A stretch of 64,000 nt of DNA from Comamonas terrigena NBRC 13299 (GTDB lineage: Bacteria; Pseudomonadota; Gammaproteobacteria; Burkholderiales; Burkholderiaceae_C): contig NZ_AP019749.1 in assembly GCF_006740045.1 (NCBI RefSeq), forward strand, positions 2,685,001 through 2,749,000, given 5' to 3'. Every line of letters starts with the position of its first letter. The first letter of the stretch is position 1. The notes below the pieces were generated by a model. It searched no databases, was not told the DNA's origin, and worked only from the letters and a program-made list of their open reading frames with translations. The position numbers and the translations under genes were made by a program. Of this stretch, positions 1 through 8,030 are shown piece after piece.

Positions 1-135
1 GAGCAGAACGCCAACCGCGCGCTGCAGATTGCCGACCGCGGCTATGTGCTGGAAACCGGCAAGGTGGTGCTGGAAGACACGGGCGAGAACCTGCTGAAGA
101 ACGACCAGGTGCGCAAGGCCTACCTGGGCGGCTGA
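1..135 (+). CDS. livF: Branched-chain amino acid ABC transporter ATPase LivF, C-terminal end
   Basis: The last 44 codons of a gene that begins outside the window. The tail ([20 protein letters not shown], then [24 protein letters not shown]) is the usual C-terminus of LivF. This is the second ATPase subunit of the LivFGHMJ-type importer for leucine, isoleucine, valine and related compounds. It is cytoplasmic and bound to the membrane permeases. Only the region after the H-loop is present, so the Walker motifs cannot be checked. A strong intrinsic terminator lies 68 bp downstream, so this is the last gene of its operon. Confidence 0.9.
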   Translation, partial: EQNANRALQIADRGYVLETGKVVLEDTGENLLKNDQVRKAYLGG

Positions 136-202
136 ACTAAACCCCGCCGGTCCCGCGCCGCAGGCCCGGGCGGTTCGGGCAAGCCGGGCCATGCGGACAA
201 AC

Positions 203-234
203 AGGGCAGTGCCACCATGCACTGCCCTTTTTTT
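203..234 (+). terminator. Intrinsic terminator of the liv operon
   Basis: A perfect 10-bp stem (AGGGCAGTGC / GCACTGCCCT) with a 6-nt loop runs directly into a run of T. It lies just downstream of livF and ahead of the short-chain dehydrogenase gene. Confidence 0.9.
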
Positions 235-335
235 GCGCCTGCCCGCCCGGCGGCCCTGGCCCGGGTGTCCCCCACCGCCGGTTTCGGCCCCCGATGTGAC
301 GCGGAGCTGCCGCTGCAGCCGCTACCATCGGCAGC

Positions 336-1097
336 ATGCAAAACCGCCCCCTCACCATCCTCACCGGCGCTTCGCGCGGCATGGGCCTGGCCATGGCCGA
401 ACAGCTGCTGCAGCAAGGCCACCAGCTGATCACCATCGCCCGCCAGCGCAACGCTGCCCTGGACGATCTGGCCGCCCGCCTGGGCGTGCCGCTGCAGCAG
501 TGGCAGCACGACCTGGCCGCCCCTGCGCAGGCTGCCGCCGCCCTGCGCGACTGGCTGCAGGCACAGGACGCCACGCAGTTCGCCAGCGCCACCCTGATCA
601 ACAACGCCGGCGTGATCCCGCCGATTGCCCCGCTGTCGCACAGCGACTGGTCGGCCGTCAGCAACGGCCTGCGCGTGGGCCTGGAAGCGCCCATGCTGCT
701 GACCAGTGCCTTTCTGCAGGCCACCGAGCACTGGACGCAGCCGCGCAAGGTGCTGAACATCTCGTCCGGCCTGGGCCGCCGCGCCATTGCCTCGCAAGCC
801 ACCTACTGCGCCGCCAAGGCCGGCATGGACATCTTCTCGGCCTCGGTGGCACTGGACGAAGCCGCCAAGCCCCACGGCGCACGCATCTGCTCGCTGGCAC
901 CCGGTGTGATCGACACCGACATGCAGGTGCAGCTGCGCACCAGCGCCGCCACCGACTTCCCGGATGTGGAACGCTTTGCCCAGCTGCACGCCAGCGGCAG
1001 CCTGACCTCGCCCCAGGATGCGGCCGCCCGCAACCTGGCCTGGCTGGAGCGGGCCGACTTCGGCCAGCAGGTCGTGGCCGACGTGCGCCAGCCCTGA
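336..1097 (+). CDS. SDR family NAD(P)-dependent oxidoreductase
   Basis: A 253-residue classical short-chain dehydrogenase/reductase, a cytoplasmic Rossmann-fold enzyme. The cofactor motif TGASRGMG is at residues 9-16. The NNAG motif (LINNAGVIPP) is near residue 90, the catalytic Ser lies in LNISSGLG and the Tyr/Lys pair is YCAAK, so all catalytic residues are present. The length is normal for the family. Similarity to sepiapterin-reductase-like SDRs is suggested by the shape of the N-terminus, but the substrate cannot be told from sequence. It is monocistronic, with a terminator before it and a long gap after it. Confidence 0.9.
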   Translation: MQNRPLTILTGASRGMGLAMAEQLLQQGHQLITIARQRNAALDDLAARLGVPLQQWQHDLAAPAQAAAALRDWLQAQDATQFASATLINNAGVIPPIAPLSHSDWSAVSNGLRVGLEAPMLLTSAFLQATEHWTQPRKVLNISSGLGRRAIASQATYCAAKAGMDIFSASVALDEAAKPHGARICSLAPGVIDTDMQVQLRTSAATDFPDVERFAQLHASGSLTSPQDAAARNLAWLERADFGQQVVADVRQP

Positions 1098-1712
1098 GAG
1101 TGTGGCGGCGATGGACCGGTTCGCGCCCCACGACCCAGGCCATCGCAAATAACGACACCTTCAAGCAAGGCCCCGGCCCTCACCTGGCCCGGGCCATGCC
1201 CGGCACTGCGCCAGCGGCCAGAGCCACCACGCAGCGCGCCATGGCTAGCCAGTTATTCAGCCAGACTGCGCTTTTCTAGCGAATCCCACACCCCGCCCGG
1301 CGCGCTGCGGGCCAGCGGCGCCCACGCCCTCTGCCCGGCGTGCACCGCACCCACACGGGGCGGTGCGCATTTTGGTGCCCCGGTGCTCACCACAACGGGG
1401 AATGCCAGCTAATATGCCTGCCTTCCCCACGCAACTGCGTGCTTTGTGGGCCTTGTGGCGGCTGCTCCCGATCGGACAGATGCCACCAACCATCGCCACG
1501 CTGGCAACCCCGGCAGGCACAGCATGCATGTCCGTGGGGTCGCCCCGGCACAACCGCCGGGACCTGAAGCTCCGAAACCCGGAGCAAACCCTCTTGATGG
1601 CGGACCCACCCTCCCCGATCATCGAAACAGCCCACTCTGTGATGGATCTGCACCTGGCCCTGTCCGGCCTGCGCAGTCCCAGTCTGACCCTTGTCACCGG
1701 AGCCTTTTTTCC
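1098..1712. other. 615-bp intergenic region before the Bug receptor
   Basis: No convincing gene. Open frames here are short or are N-terminal extensions of the downstream gene with no family resemblance. A 7-bp hairpin (GCACCGC / GCGGTGC, 1342-1366) followed by four T at 1370-1373 could be a weak terminator for the SDR gene. The rest should carry the promoter of the Bug receptor gene, but no clear -35/-10 pair was found. Confidence 0.4.
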
Positions 1713-2699
1713 ATGTTTCGCCAACTGATCACCTGCACCTCCATGGCCTTGGCCCTGGGCGCCACTGCCACCCACGCATTCGCACAAGGCGGCACCCAGG
1801 ACTACCCCAACAAGCCCATCCGCCTGGTGATCCCCTTCCCGCCGGGTGGTGGTACCGACATCCTCTCGCGCGTCATCGCCAACAAGCTGACCGAAGCCAC
1901 CGGCTGGACCGTGGTGCCCGAGAACAAGGCCGGCGCCGGCGGCACCATCGGCATCACCGAAGCCGTGAAGTCCCAGCCCACCGGCTATGACATGGTCATG
2001 GGCCAGAAGGACAACCTGATCCTGGGCCCCTATCTGTACAAGAACCTGCCCTGGAACCCCACCAAGGACCTGACGCCCGTCGCGCACATCGCCTACACCC
2101 CGGTGATCATCGCCACCAGCGCCAACTCGCCCTACAAGACCATCGGCGACGTCATCAAGGCTGCCAAGGCCACGCCCGGCAAGATCACCTACGGCTCGCC
2201 CGGCAACGGCACCAGCATCCACATCGCCGGCCACATCTTCGAGAAGGCCGCCGGCATCCAGCTGACCCACGTGCCCTACAAGGGCTCCAACCCCGCGCTG
2301 ATGGACGCCATCGCTGGCAACGTGGACCTGCTGGTCTCATCCATCCCCTCGGCCATCGGTCAGATCAAGGCCGGCAAGCTGCGCCCGCTGGCCGTGACCT
2401 CGGCCAAGCGCTCGTCCTCGCTGCCCGACGTGCCCACCATGCAGGATGCCGGCATGAAGAACTTTGACGTCAGCACCTGGTACGGCCTGTTCATGCCCGC
2501 CAACACCCCGGCCGCCATCACCCAGAAGATGAACGCCGAAGTGAACAAGCTGCTGGCCCTGCCCGAAGTGCGCGAAGCCATCCTGGCCCAGGGCGCCGAG
2601 CCCCAGGCCCTGTCCATCAAGGACTTCGACGCCATGTACAAGGCCGACTTCAGCCACTCCAAGGCCGTGGTCGAAGCCTCGGGCGCCAAGATCCAGTAA
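1713..2699 (+). CDS. Tripartite tricarboxylate transporter substrate-binding protein (Bug/TctC family)
   Basis: A 328-residue periplasmic solute receptor of the Bug family, which is hugely expanded in Burkholderiales. A Sec signal peptide (MFRQLITCTSMALALGATAT, cleavage likely at AFA-Q) is followed by the family signature YPNKPIRLVIPFPPGGGTD. The second conserved block VPYKGSNPALMDAIAGNVD is also present. The ATG at 1713 is chosen because it gives a normal signal peptide; the upstream in-frame extension has no family match. No TctA/TctB membrane genes are adjacent, as is usual for orphan Bug receptors, so the ligand is unknown (carboxylates are typical). Confidence 0.92.
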   Translation: MFRQLITCTSMALALGATATHAFAQGGTQDYPNKPIRLVIPFPPGGGTDILSRVIANKLTEATGWTVVPENKAGAGGTIGITEAVKSQPTGYDMVMGQKDNLILGPYLYKNLPWNPTKDLTPVAHIAYTPVIIATSANSPYKTIGDVIKAAKATPGKITYGSPGNGTSIHIAGHIFEKAAGIQLTHVPYKGSNPALMDAIAGNVDLLVSSIPSAIGQIKAGKLRPLAVTSAKRSSSLPDVPTMQDAGMKNFDVSTWYGLFMPANTPAAITQKMNAEVNKLLALPEVREAILAQGAEPQALSIKDFDAMYKADFSHSKAVVEASGAKIQ

Positions 2700-2723
2700 G
2701 CGCGTCCCCGCGCTGGCGCACAC

Positions 2724-2752
2724 AGCCCTTGCCTTGCGGCAAGGGCTTTTTT
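2724..2752 (+). terminator. Intrinsic terminator of the Bug receptor gene
   Basis: A perfect 10-bp stem AGCCCTTGCC / GGCAAGGGCT with loop TTGC runs into six T, 24 bp after the stop codon. Confidence 0.92.
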
Positions 2753-2972
2753 CATGGGCGGCCGCCCGGCAGCAGACAGCCGGCGCACAGCGGCAACGCC
2801 CTGTCGGGAAGACCTGCGGGGCCAGCAGACCCTGTGGCGCCCCACTGCATGAGCCCTCCCTGGTGCCTGCGGCATGCCGTCGCCCGCACAGCGGCTCCGC
2901 GCACGGCCACCGTGCTGCGGTGCTGCCGTACCAGCAACGCCCCCACCAACCCATGCGCTCATGCACCCATGC

Positions 2973-2997
2973 AAAAAGGCAGCCGAAGTTGCCTTTT
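2973..2997 (-). terminator. Terminator of the universal stress protein gene
   Basis: An inverted repeat AAAAGGCA-N8-TGCCTTTT lies about 50 bp downstream of the minus-strand stop at 3049. On the minus strand it ends in a T tract. It also has T on the plus side, so it may act in both directions. Together with the 2724-2752 terminator it accounts for the 2700-3048 gap, where no gene was seen. Confidence 0.65.
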
Positions 2998-3048
2998 CTG
3001 GTTGGCTGCTGCATGGCCCAGGCCACGCAGCGCGGATGCACCTGCGCT

Positions 3049-3486
3049 TTACTGGCGCACCACCAGCACGGGGATGCGGGCTGCGCTCAGCACGCGCTGG
3101 GCCACGCTGCCCAGCACCAGCTTTTCCAGACCACGGCGGCCGTGCGAACCCATGACGATCAGGTCGGCGCCCACGGAGTCGGCCACACGCACAATGCCTT
3201 CGTGCACCGCGTGGCCCTCGCCCACCATGGTCTTCACGTCCACGCCGGCTTCGTCCATCTGCTTCTTCACGGCTTCCAGGGCGGTGTTGGCTTCGGCGGT
3301 GGCAGCGCTCAGGTACTGGGCCTGGCCGTAGGCGAAATCGGCGCCCACGCCGGTGAAGGGATAGGGGTCCAGCACGTAGACGGCCGTCACTTCGCTGCCA
3401 AAGGCCTTGGCCAGACCGGCGGCCTTGGCCACGGCATGCAGCGAGGTTTCAGAACCATCAACGGGAACGAGAATGTGCTTGAACAT
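3049..3486 (-). CDS. Universal stress protein, UspA family
   Basis: A 145-residue single-domain cytoplasmic Usp. It starts MFKHILVPVDGSETS (the family N-terminus with the ATP-contacting Asp). It ends with the nucleotide-binding signature G-x2-G-x9-G-S seen in GSHGRRGLEKLVLGS, so it is probably an ATP-binding member. The ATG at 3486 is preceded by an AGGAG ribosome-binding site about 8 bases upstream. An in-frame upstream extension exists but has no family match. The role is survival under stress or growth arrest; the exact trigger is not visible. Confidence 0.93.
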   Translation of the reverse strand: MFKHILVPVDGSETSLHAVAKAAGLAKAFGSEVTAVYVLDPYPFTGVGADFAYGQAQYLSAATAEANTALEAVKKQMDEAGVDVKTMVGEGHAVHEGIVRVADSVGADLIVMGSHGRRGLEKLVLGSVAQRVLSAARIPVLVVRQ

Positions 3487-3589
3487 GGCAGAGAACTCCT
3501 GTTTTATTCCAATGGAAACGTTCCGGCGCGCACTGCGCGCCCTTGAAACACAGTCTGCAGCCTCGCGGCTGCGGGCATCTTGACTTCCG

Positions 3590-4363
3590 TCAATCTTGAA
3601 CGGATTGCAATTCCTTGTCACCCTGAAATTCACCACGGCGGCAGGTCACCACCAGGGTGTCGCGCACCCCGCCGTCCTGCAAGGGCTGGATGGGCGTGGA
3701 CTCGTGGATCATGCGCGCGTCGTCCATCAGCATCAGCGACCAGGGCTCGGTCAGCGTGAAGCGCTGGCCGGCGGGGCCATTGGCCTCGAACACGCGGGTC
3801 TCGCCGCCCTTGATGTGGGCGCGGTTCACCAGGAACACTGCCACCAGGTCCACACCGTCGCGGTGCGCGCCTTCGGGCGTGGGGCGGCCAATGCCCTGGG
3901 CCGTGTCGATGCGGAACTGGTGCGCCTCCACATAGCAGGGGCCGGGCACAGGGGCAGGATCGAACAGCGCACTGGACAGCGCGGCCAGCTGCTCCACCAG
4001 CTGGTGCCACACTGGCAGCGCTACCGTGGCATCGGACATGGGGGCAAACATGCGCTGCATGCCGCCATGCAGCGCGTTGTATTCCACCGGCTGCCAGTGG
4101 GCACGGTGGGGTACCTGGCGCAGCACGCCCTGCTCCACCACAAAGCAGGAATGACGGCGGAAGCGGTAGCGGCCGCCATCGCGCAAAAAGGCATCGGGCG
4201 GCAGGTCGGACCAGTCGGGGTCCATCTGGTGCAGCTCGCCCAGCGTGGTCCCCAGCCACAGCGCCACATCGGAAGGCTGGAGCACGGCAAAACCGTGGTC
4301 ACGGATCTGCGCCTCCACATGGGCAGGCGAGTGGTAAGGGGGGGCAAAGCTCAATTGGGACAT
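3590..4363 (-). CDS. 2OG-Fe(II) dioxygenase family protein (amino-acid hydroxylase-like)
   Basis: A 257-residue protein resembling the 2OG-Fe dioxygenase group that includes bacterial free-amino-acid hydroxylases of the isoleucine dioxygenase type. The iron-binding facial triad is visible as HRD in EGAHRDGVDLV and the distal His in DDARMIHESTP. A basic residue in RDTLVVTCRRG is the likely 2-oxoglutarate contact. The substrate cannot be assigned. It lies immediately upstream of the stress protein gene on the same strand (gap about 100 bp) and may be cotranscribed with it. Confidence 0.8.
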   Translation of the reverse strand: MSQLSFAPPYHSPAHVEAQIRDHGFAVLQPSDVALWLGTTLGELHQMDPDWSDLPPDAFLRDGGRYRFRRHSCFVVEQGVLRQVPHRAHWQPVEYNALHGGMQRMFAPMSDATVALPVWHQLVEQLAALSSALFDPAPVPGPCYVEAHQFRIDTAQGIGRPTPEGAHRDGVDLVAVFLVNRAHIKGGETRVFEANGPAGQRFTLTEPWSLMLMDDARMIHESTPIQPLQDGGVRDTLVVTCRRGEFQGDKELQSVQD

Positions 4364-4753
4364 GGTGGCCTACAGCTTACTCCGGCTGCAGGCCGGCTTG
4401 GAGCAGTTGCGTCAATCTGCCCGTCTTTTGCCGTCACTGGGGCGCCCTGTGTGGGACAGCGGCTGGCATGCCCGGCACCGCCCAACCGCCTTGCCCCCCG
4501 CACCGGCGCCCGGGCTGCGCGCAGCGGAACACGGCCGTGTGCAGACTGTGTGCAGGCCAGGCACAGGCCATGCGCAAGCCGTCCGTGCCAGACACGCCAC
4601 TCCCCGGCCCGGCCGCAGCACCCCGCACGCCCCCCGCGGCACCCCACGGCGGCCCGCGCATCCCGCGGGGTCTGCGCACGCACATTGACATGGCCCCGCA
4701 GCCGCCTGCGCCGCGCTGCCTAGAATGCGCCATCGCTTTCGCTTCCCCTGACC
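4364..4753. other. 390-bp divergent intergenic region
   Basis: This lies between the divergently transcribed dioxygenase and HugZ-like genes and must hold both promoters. A TAGAAT hexamer at 4722-4727 is a possible -10 for the plus-strand gene. A TTGACA at 4684 is 30 bp away from it, too far to pair. No gene was seen. Confidence 0.3.
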
Positions 4754-5269
4754 ATGGCCCACGAACCCCGTTTGATGCGCAGCCTGCGCGCCCTGCTGCA
4801 CCACCACCGCACGGCGGCCCTGGCCACCCTCCAGCCGGCTGGTGACGGCACACCGGCCACGCCTTTCGTGTCGTTTGTGCCCTATGCCATCGACACCGCC
4901 CACAGCCAGTTGGTGCTGCACCTGTCGGGTCTGGCGGCCCACACGCAGCAGCTGCAGGCCCAGCCGCTGGCCAGCCTGATGGTGGTCCAGCCGGAGTCGG
5001 CCGACGCCCCGGTCCATGCGCTGGAGCGCGCCACGCTGCAGGTGCGCGCCAGCACCCCCGAGCGCGGCAGCCCCGCCTGGGACGCCGCCCGCAGCGCCTA
5101 CCTGGCGCGCTTTCCCGATGTGGGCTTCATGATGGAGCTGGGCGACTTCCGCCTGGTGTGCCTGGCGCCGCTGGCCGCACGCCACATCGCCGGCTTTGGC
5201 GCCGCACGCGATGTCGCGCACGAGGAACTGCTGCAGGTGCTGCAGGCCCCGCCGCAGCCCGGGGACTGA
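4754..5269 (+). CDS. Pyridoxamine 5'-phosphate oxidase-like (HugZ-type) protein
   Basis: A 171-residue split-barrel flavin/heme-binding protein. The N-terminal segment TAALATLQPAGDGTPATPFV, then SFVPYAID, is typical of the PNPOx-like domain of HugZ-type heme-utilisation proteins. The middle block (LHLSGLAAHTQQLQAQPLAS) and DFRLVCLAPLAARHIAGFG complete the domain. It is shorter than full HugZ (about 250 residues) because the C-terminal DUF2470 domain is absent. The cofactor (FMN or heme) and substrate are unknown. The gene ends in front of a strong bidirectional terminator. Confidence 0.82.
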   Translation: MAHEPRLMRSLRALLHHHRTAALATLQPAGDGTPATPFVSFVPYAIDTAHSQLVLHLSGLAAHTQQLQAQPLASLMVVQPESADAPVHALERATLQVRASTPERGSPAWDAARSAYLARFPDVGFMMELGDFRLVCLAPLAARHIAGFGAARDVAHEELLQVLQAPPQPGD

Positions 5270-5374
5270 CAGCGTCCGCCGCGCACCCTGTCAGGCAGGG
5301 GCACGCGCAACGGCGCCCCTGCCCGGCCTACGCCCGTTTGGCAGCACCGCCTTCCAAACGTACCCACCATGCAT

Positions 5375-5406
5375 AAAGCCCGAAACCGGTTTCGGGCTTT
5401 TTTCTT
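5375..5406. terminator. Bidirectional intrinsic terminator
   Basis: A 26-bp perfect palindrome (AAAGCCCGAAACC / GGTTTCGGGCTTT) with a T-rich tail on the plus strand and an A-rich lead. It sits between the convergent HugZ-like and acyl-CoA ligase genes and can serve both. Confidence 0.88.
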
Positions 5407-5451
5407 TTGCGATGACAGGCTGCGGTGGCGGCACAGCGCCACCGCGCCGGG

Positions 5452-7161
5452 TCAGGCGTTGGCCGCTGCCGGGGCAGCGGCGGCCTCCAGCTCCTGCAGC
5501 TGGCGCCACATCACCTTGCCGCTGCCGCTCTTGGGCAGGGCATCGGCAAACTGCACGATGCGCGGCACCTTGTAGACCGCCATGTGTTCGCGGCACCACT
5601 GGACGATGTCCTCCTCGCTGACCTGGCCCTTGAAGGCCTGGCGCAGCACCACCACGGCCTTCACGGTCTCACCCCGGTAGGCATCCTTGGCGGCGATCAC
5701 GCAGGCTTCCTGGATGGCGGGGTGGCTGAACATAAGCGCCTCCACCTCGGCCGGCCAGACCTTGAAGCCGCTGGCATTGATCATGCGCTTGAGGCGGTCG
5801 GTCAGGAAGAAATATCCTTCCTCGTCCATGCGCCCCAGGTCCCCGGTGCGGAAGAACTTCTTGCCGCCGATGTCCACAAACGCCGCGCGCGTGGCCTCGG
5901 GGTTGTTCCAGTAGCCCTGGAACACCTGCGGGCCGTGCACCAGGATTTCGCCGGTCTCGCCCTGGGGCATTTCCTCCAGCGTGTCGGGGTTGGCCACAAA
6001 CGATTCCGTGCCCATGAAGGGAATGCCCAGGCACTGCTGCTTGGGGTGGTCATAGGGGTTGTTGTGCGAGGGCGCGGCCGTCTCCGTCAGGCCGTAGCCT
6101 TCCTGGTAGGACAGGTCGAACTCGTCCTTGAGCCGCTGGGCCACGGCCTGGGGCATGGCCGCGCCGCCACCACCGATATAGACCAGGCTGCTCAGGTCGA
6201 AACTGCGGTAGTTGGGGCTGCCCATCAGGTCGATCACCATGGTGGGAATGTTGGTCCAGTGCGTCACCCGGTACTGCGAGATCAGGCGGCCCGCCACCTC
6301 GCGGTCCCAGCGCGGCAGCAGTACCATGGTGGCGCCCAGCACGATGTTGCAATGCATCATCGACACCATGCCGGTGATGTGGAACATGGGTACCACGGCC
6401 AGGGTCACGTTCTCACTGGTGCTGCCGCCCCAGACCGAGCTGGCCATGGCGTTGTGCATGATGGAGCGGTGCGTGTGCATGCAGCCCTTGGGCAGGCCGG
6501 TGGTGCCGCTGGTATAGGGCAGCACGCTCAGGTCGTCCGGCCCCACTTCCAGCGCCGGCACCGGGGCCGTGGTCGCGACCGCGTCCTTCCAGCTGCTGAC
6601 GCTGCCGCCGTCCAGCGCAGGCAGGGCGCGTGTGGGCTTGAGCCAGGCTTCCCAGGCTTCGGGCATGGGTTCGCAGGCCGCGCCTTCGGGCAGGTAGTCG
6701 TTGAGCTGGGTAACCACCATGTGCGACAGGCGGTCAGCGGCCGCCAGTGCATTGCTGGCCTTGGCCAGCTCGGGCGCCAGATCGGCCGTGGTGATGGCCA
6801 GCTTCACGCCGCCATCGGTGATGTAGTGCTTGAGCTCTTCGGCCAGATTCATGGGATTGACCGGCACCACCACCGCATTGGCGCGCTGGATGGCGAAGTG
6901 CCCGATCACCAGCTGGGCCATGTTCTGCATCAGCAGGATCACACGGTCGCCCTTGCGCACGCCCTGGGCATGCATGTGGGCGGCCAGGCGCTCGGCGGTA
7001 TCGGCCATCTCGCGGTAGCTGATGCGGCGCCCGAAGAACACCAGGCCTGCCTTGTCCGGATAGCGGCGCGCGCTGATTTCCAGGTTGTCCCACAGGGAGG
7101 TGGCAGGCACAGTCAGCGCGTGGGGAAGGCGGCGAGGCCAGAAGGCGTGATGGGGACGCAT
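5452..7161 (-). CDS. Long-chain fatty-acid/acyl-CoA ligase (AMP-forming)
   Basis: A 569-residue ANL-superfamily adenylate-forming enzyme that activates a carboxylic acid to acyl-AMP and then acyl-CoA. Motifs in order: P-loop YTSGTTGLPKG (about 218-228), the FHITG region, adenine-binding YGLTETA (about 348), FFRTGDLG, the hinge LTDRLKRMINASGFKVWPAE, and the catalytic Lys in PKSGSGKVMW. It is full-length for the family and resembles long-chain and medium-chain acyl-CoA synthetases. The exact chain length cannot be read from sequence. The start at 7161 keeps the usual short N-terminus. It is monocistronic and convergent with the HugZ-like gene. Confidence 0.92.
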   Translation of the reverse strand: MRPHHAFWPRRLPHALTVPATSLWDNLEISARRYPDKAGLVFFGRRISYREMADTAERLAAHMHAQGVRKGDRVILLMQNMAQLVIGHFAIQRANAVVVPVNPMNLAEELKHYITDGGVKLAITTADLAPELAKASNALAAADRLSHMVVTQLNDYLPEGAACEPMPEAWEAWLKPTRALPALDGGSVSSWKDAVATTAPVPALEVGPDDLSVLPYTSGTTGLPKGCMHTHRSIMHNAMASSVWGGSTSENVTLAVVPMFHITGMVSMMHCNIVLGATMVLLPRWDREVAGRLISQYRVTHWTNIPTMVIDLMGSPNYRSFDLSSLVYIGGGGAAMPQAVAQRLKDEFDLSYQEGYGLTETAAPSHNNPYDHPKQQCLGIPFMGTESFVANPDTLEEMPQGETGEILVHGPQVFQGYWNNPEATRAAFVDIGGKKFFRTGDLGRMDEEGYFFLTDRLKRMINASGFKVWPAEVEALMFSHPAIQEACVIAAKDAYRGETVKAVVVLRQAFKGQVSEEDIVQWCREHMAVYKVPRIVQFADALPKSGSGKVMWRQLQELEAAAAPAAANA

Positions 7162-7490
7162 GACGGAGAGATTCTTCTACGGGTTGGACACCCCATGAGA
7201 CTAGGCCGCGCCAGCCCCCTCGACATTAGGACGGCACCCTAGCCCGCGTCGCTTGTGCGACCCGATCTGACCTGCACGTCAACCAAACACACCACCACCC
7301 CCTGGCGCCCGCCTGACCAGCCACTACCGGTACGCCCCACTGCCGGGCAGGCTGCTTTCCTGCCCGGCGTGTCAGCCGCGCCTGACAAAAAATGTCTTTC
7401 CAGGAAAAGAAACTTACAAAAAAACACAGGCATTGCAGCCCCCCGCTGCCGCCTGCCTACCGCCTTCCCGCCCTCGAACCAGGATCCCCC
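7162..7490. other. 329-bp divergent intergenic region
   Basis: Promoter region between the acyl-CoA ligase (minus) and a hypothetical gene (plus). It contains a locally A-rich patch around 7385-7432 but no motif that I can name and no gene. Confidence 0.3.
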
Positions 7491-8000
7491 ATGAGCCCCG
7501 CAGCCTTCGCCGACACCCGCCGCCCCAAGTCGACACGTGCCACCGAGCCGCTGCACCGCGAAGCCACCATTGGCCTGCTCTACCTTACCCGCTGGCCCGA
7601 GCAGCTGACACAGCTGACCGAACGCGACCGGCTGGTCCACCGCATCTGCACCCTGCTGTCCAGCAAGCCCCGTGCGTCCCACCTGATCCCCCCGCTGGTG
7701 CAAGCTCCGAAAGACGATGTGCAGGCCGCCCTGCGCGCCCTGCTGCAAACCGGCTGCATCCAGATCGGCCGCAGCGCCACCGAGTCCTGCAGCGCCAGCC
7801 GCCCGCATCCCGTCCACGCCCCGGCTCCCGCCGCCACCCTGGACGAAGCCGCCTCCAGCATCCGCCCCTCGGCCACCAGCGCGCCAGCAACGCCTGTGTC
7901 GTCCGTATCGCCCCTGCACCCCGCAATGCCTGCATCGCCTGCATTGCCCACCACACCCGCCACCCGCTTAGGCAAGCTCTGGTCCCGGCTGTCGGCCTGA
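7491..8000 (+). CDS. Hypothetical protein with Pro/Ala/Ser-rich C-terminus
   Basis: Not recognised. A 169-residue frame. Residues about 20-105 look like a small helical domain (ATIGLLYLTRWPEQLTQL, ERDRLVHRICTLLSSKPRAS, DDVQAALRALLQTGCIQIG). Residues 105-160 are low-complexity Pro/Ala/Ser/Thr. There is no signal peptide or transmembrane segment. The ATG at 7491 was preferred to the one at 7392 because the upstream segment is Pro-rich and unlike a domain. It is convergent with the beta-CASP gene, with only 30 bp between stops. It could be a genuine lineage-specific gene. Confidence 0.5.
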   Translation: MSPAAFADTRRPKSTRATEPLHREATIGLLYLTRWPEQLTQLTERDRLVHRICTLLSSKPRASHLIPPLVQAPKDDVQAALRALLQTGCIQIGRSATESCSASRPHPVHAPAPAATLDEAASSIRPSATSAPATPVSSVSPLHPAMPASPALPTTPATRLGKLWSRLSA

Positions 8001-8030
8001 CCGCCCACGTGCCGGCTGCAGCCCAGCCGC

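Noticed and set aside
1446..1712. Upstream extension of the Bug receptor gene
   Set aside because: It would precede the signal peptide by 89 residues; the ATG at 1713 gives a normal exported protein.
4684..4727. TTGACA and TAGAAT as a promoter for the HugZ-like gene
   Set aside because: The spacing is 30 bp instead of 16-18 bp.
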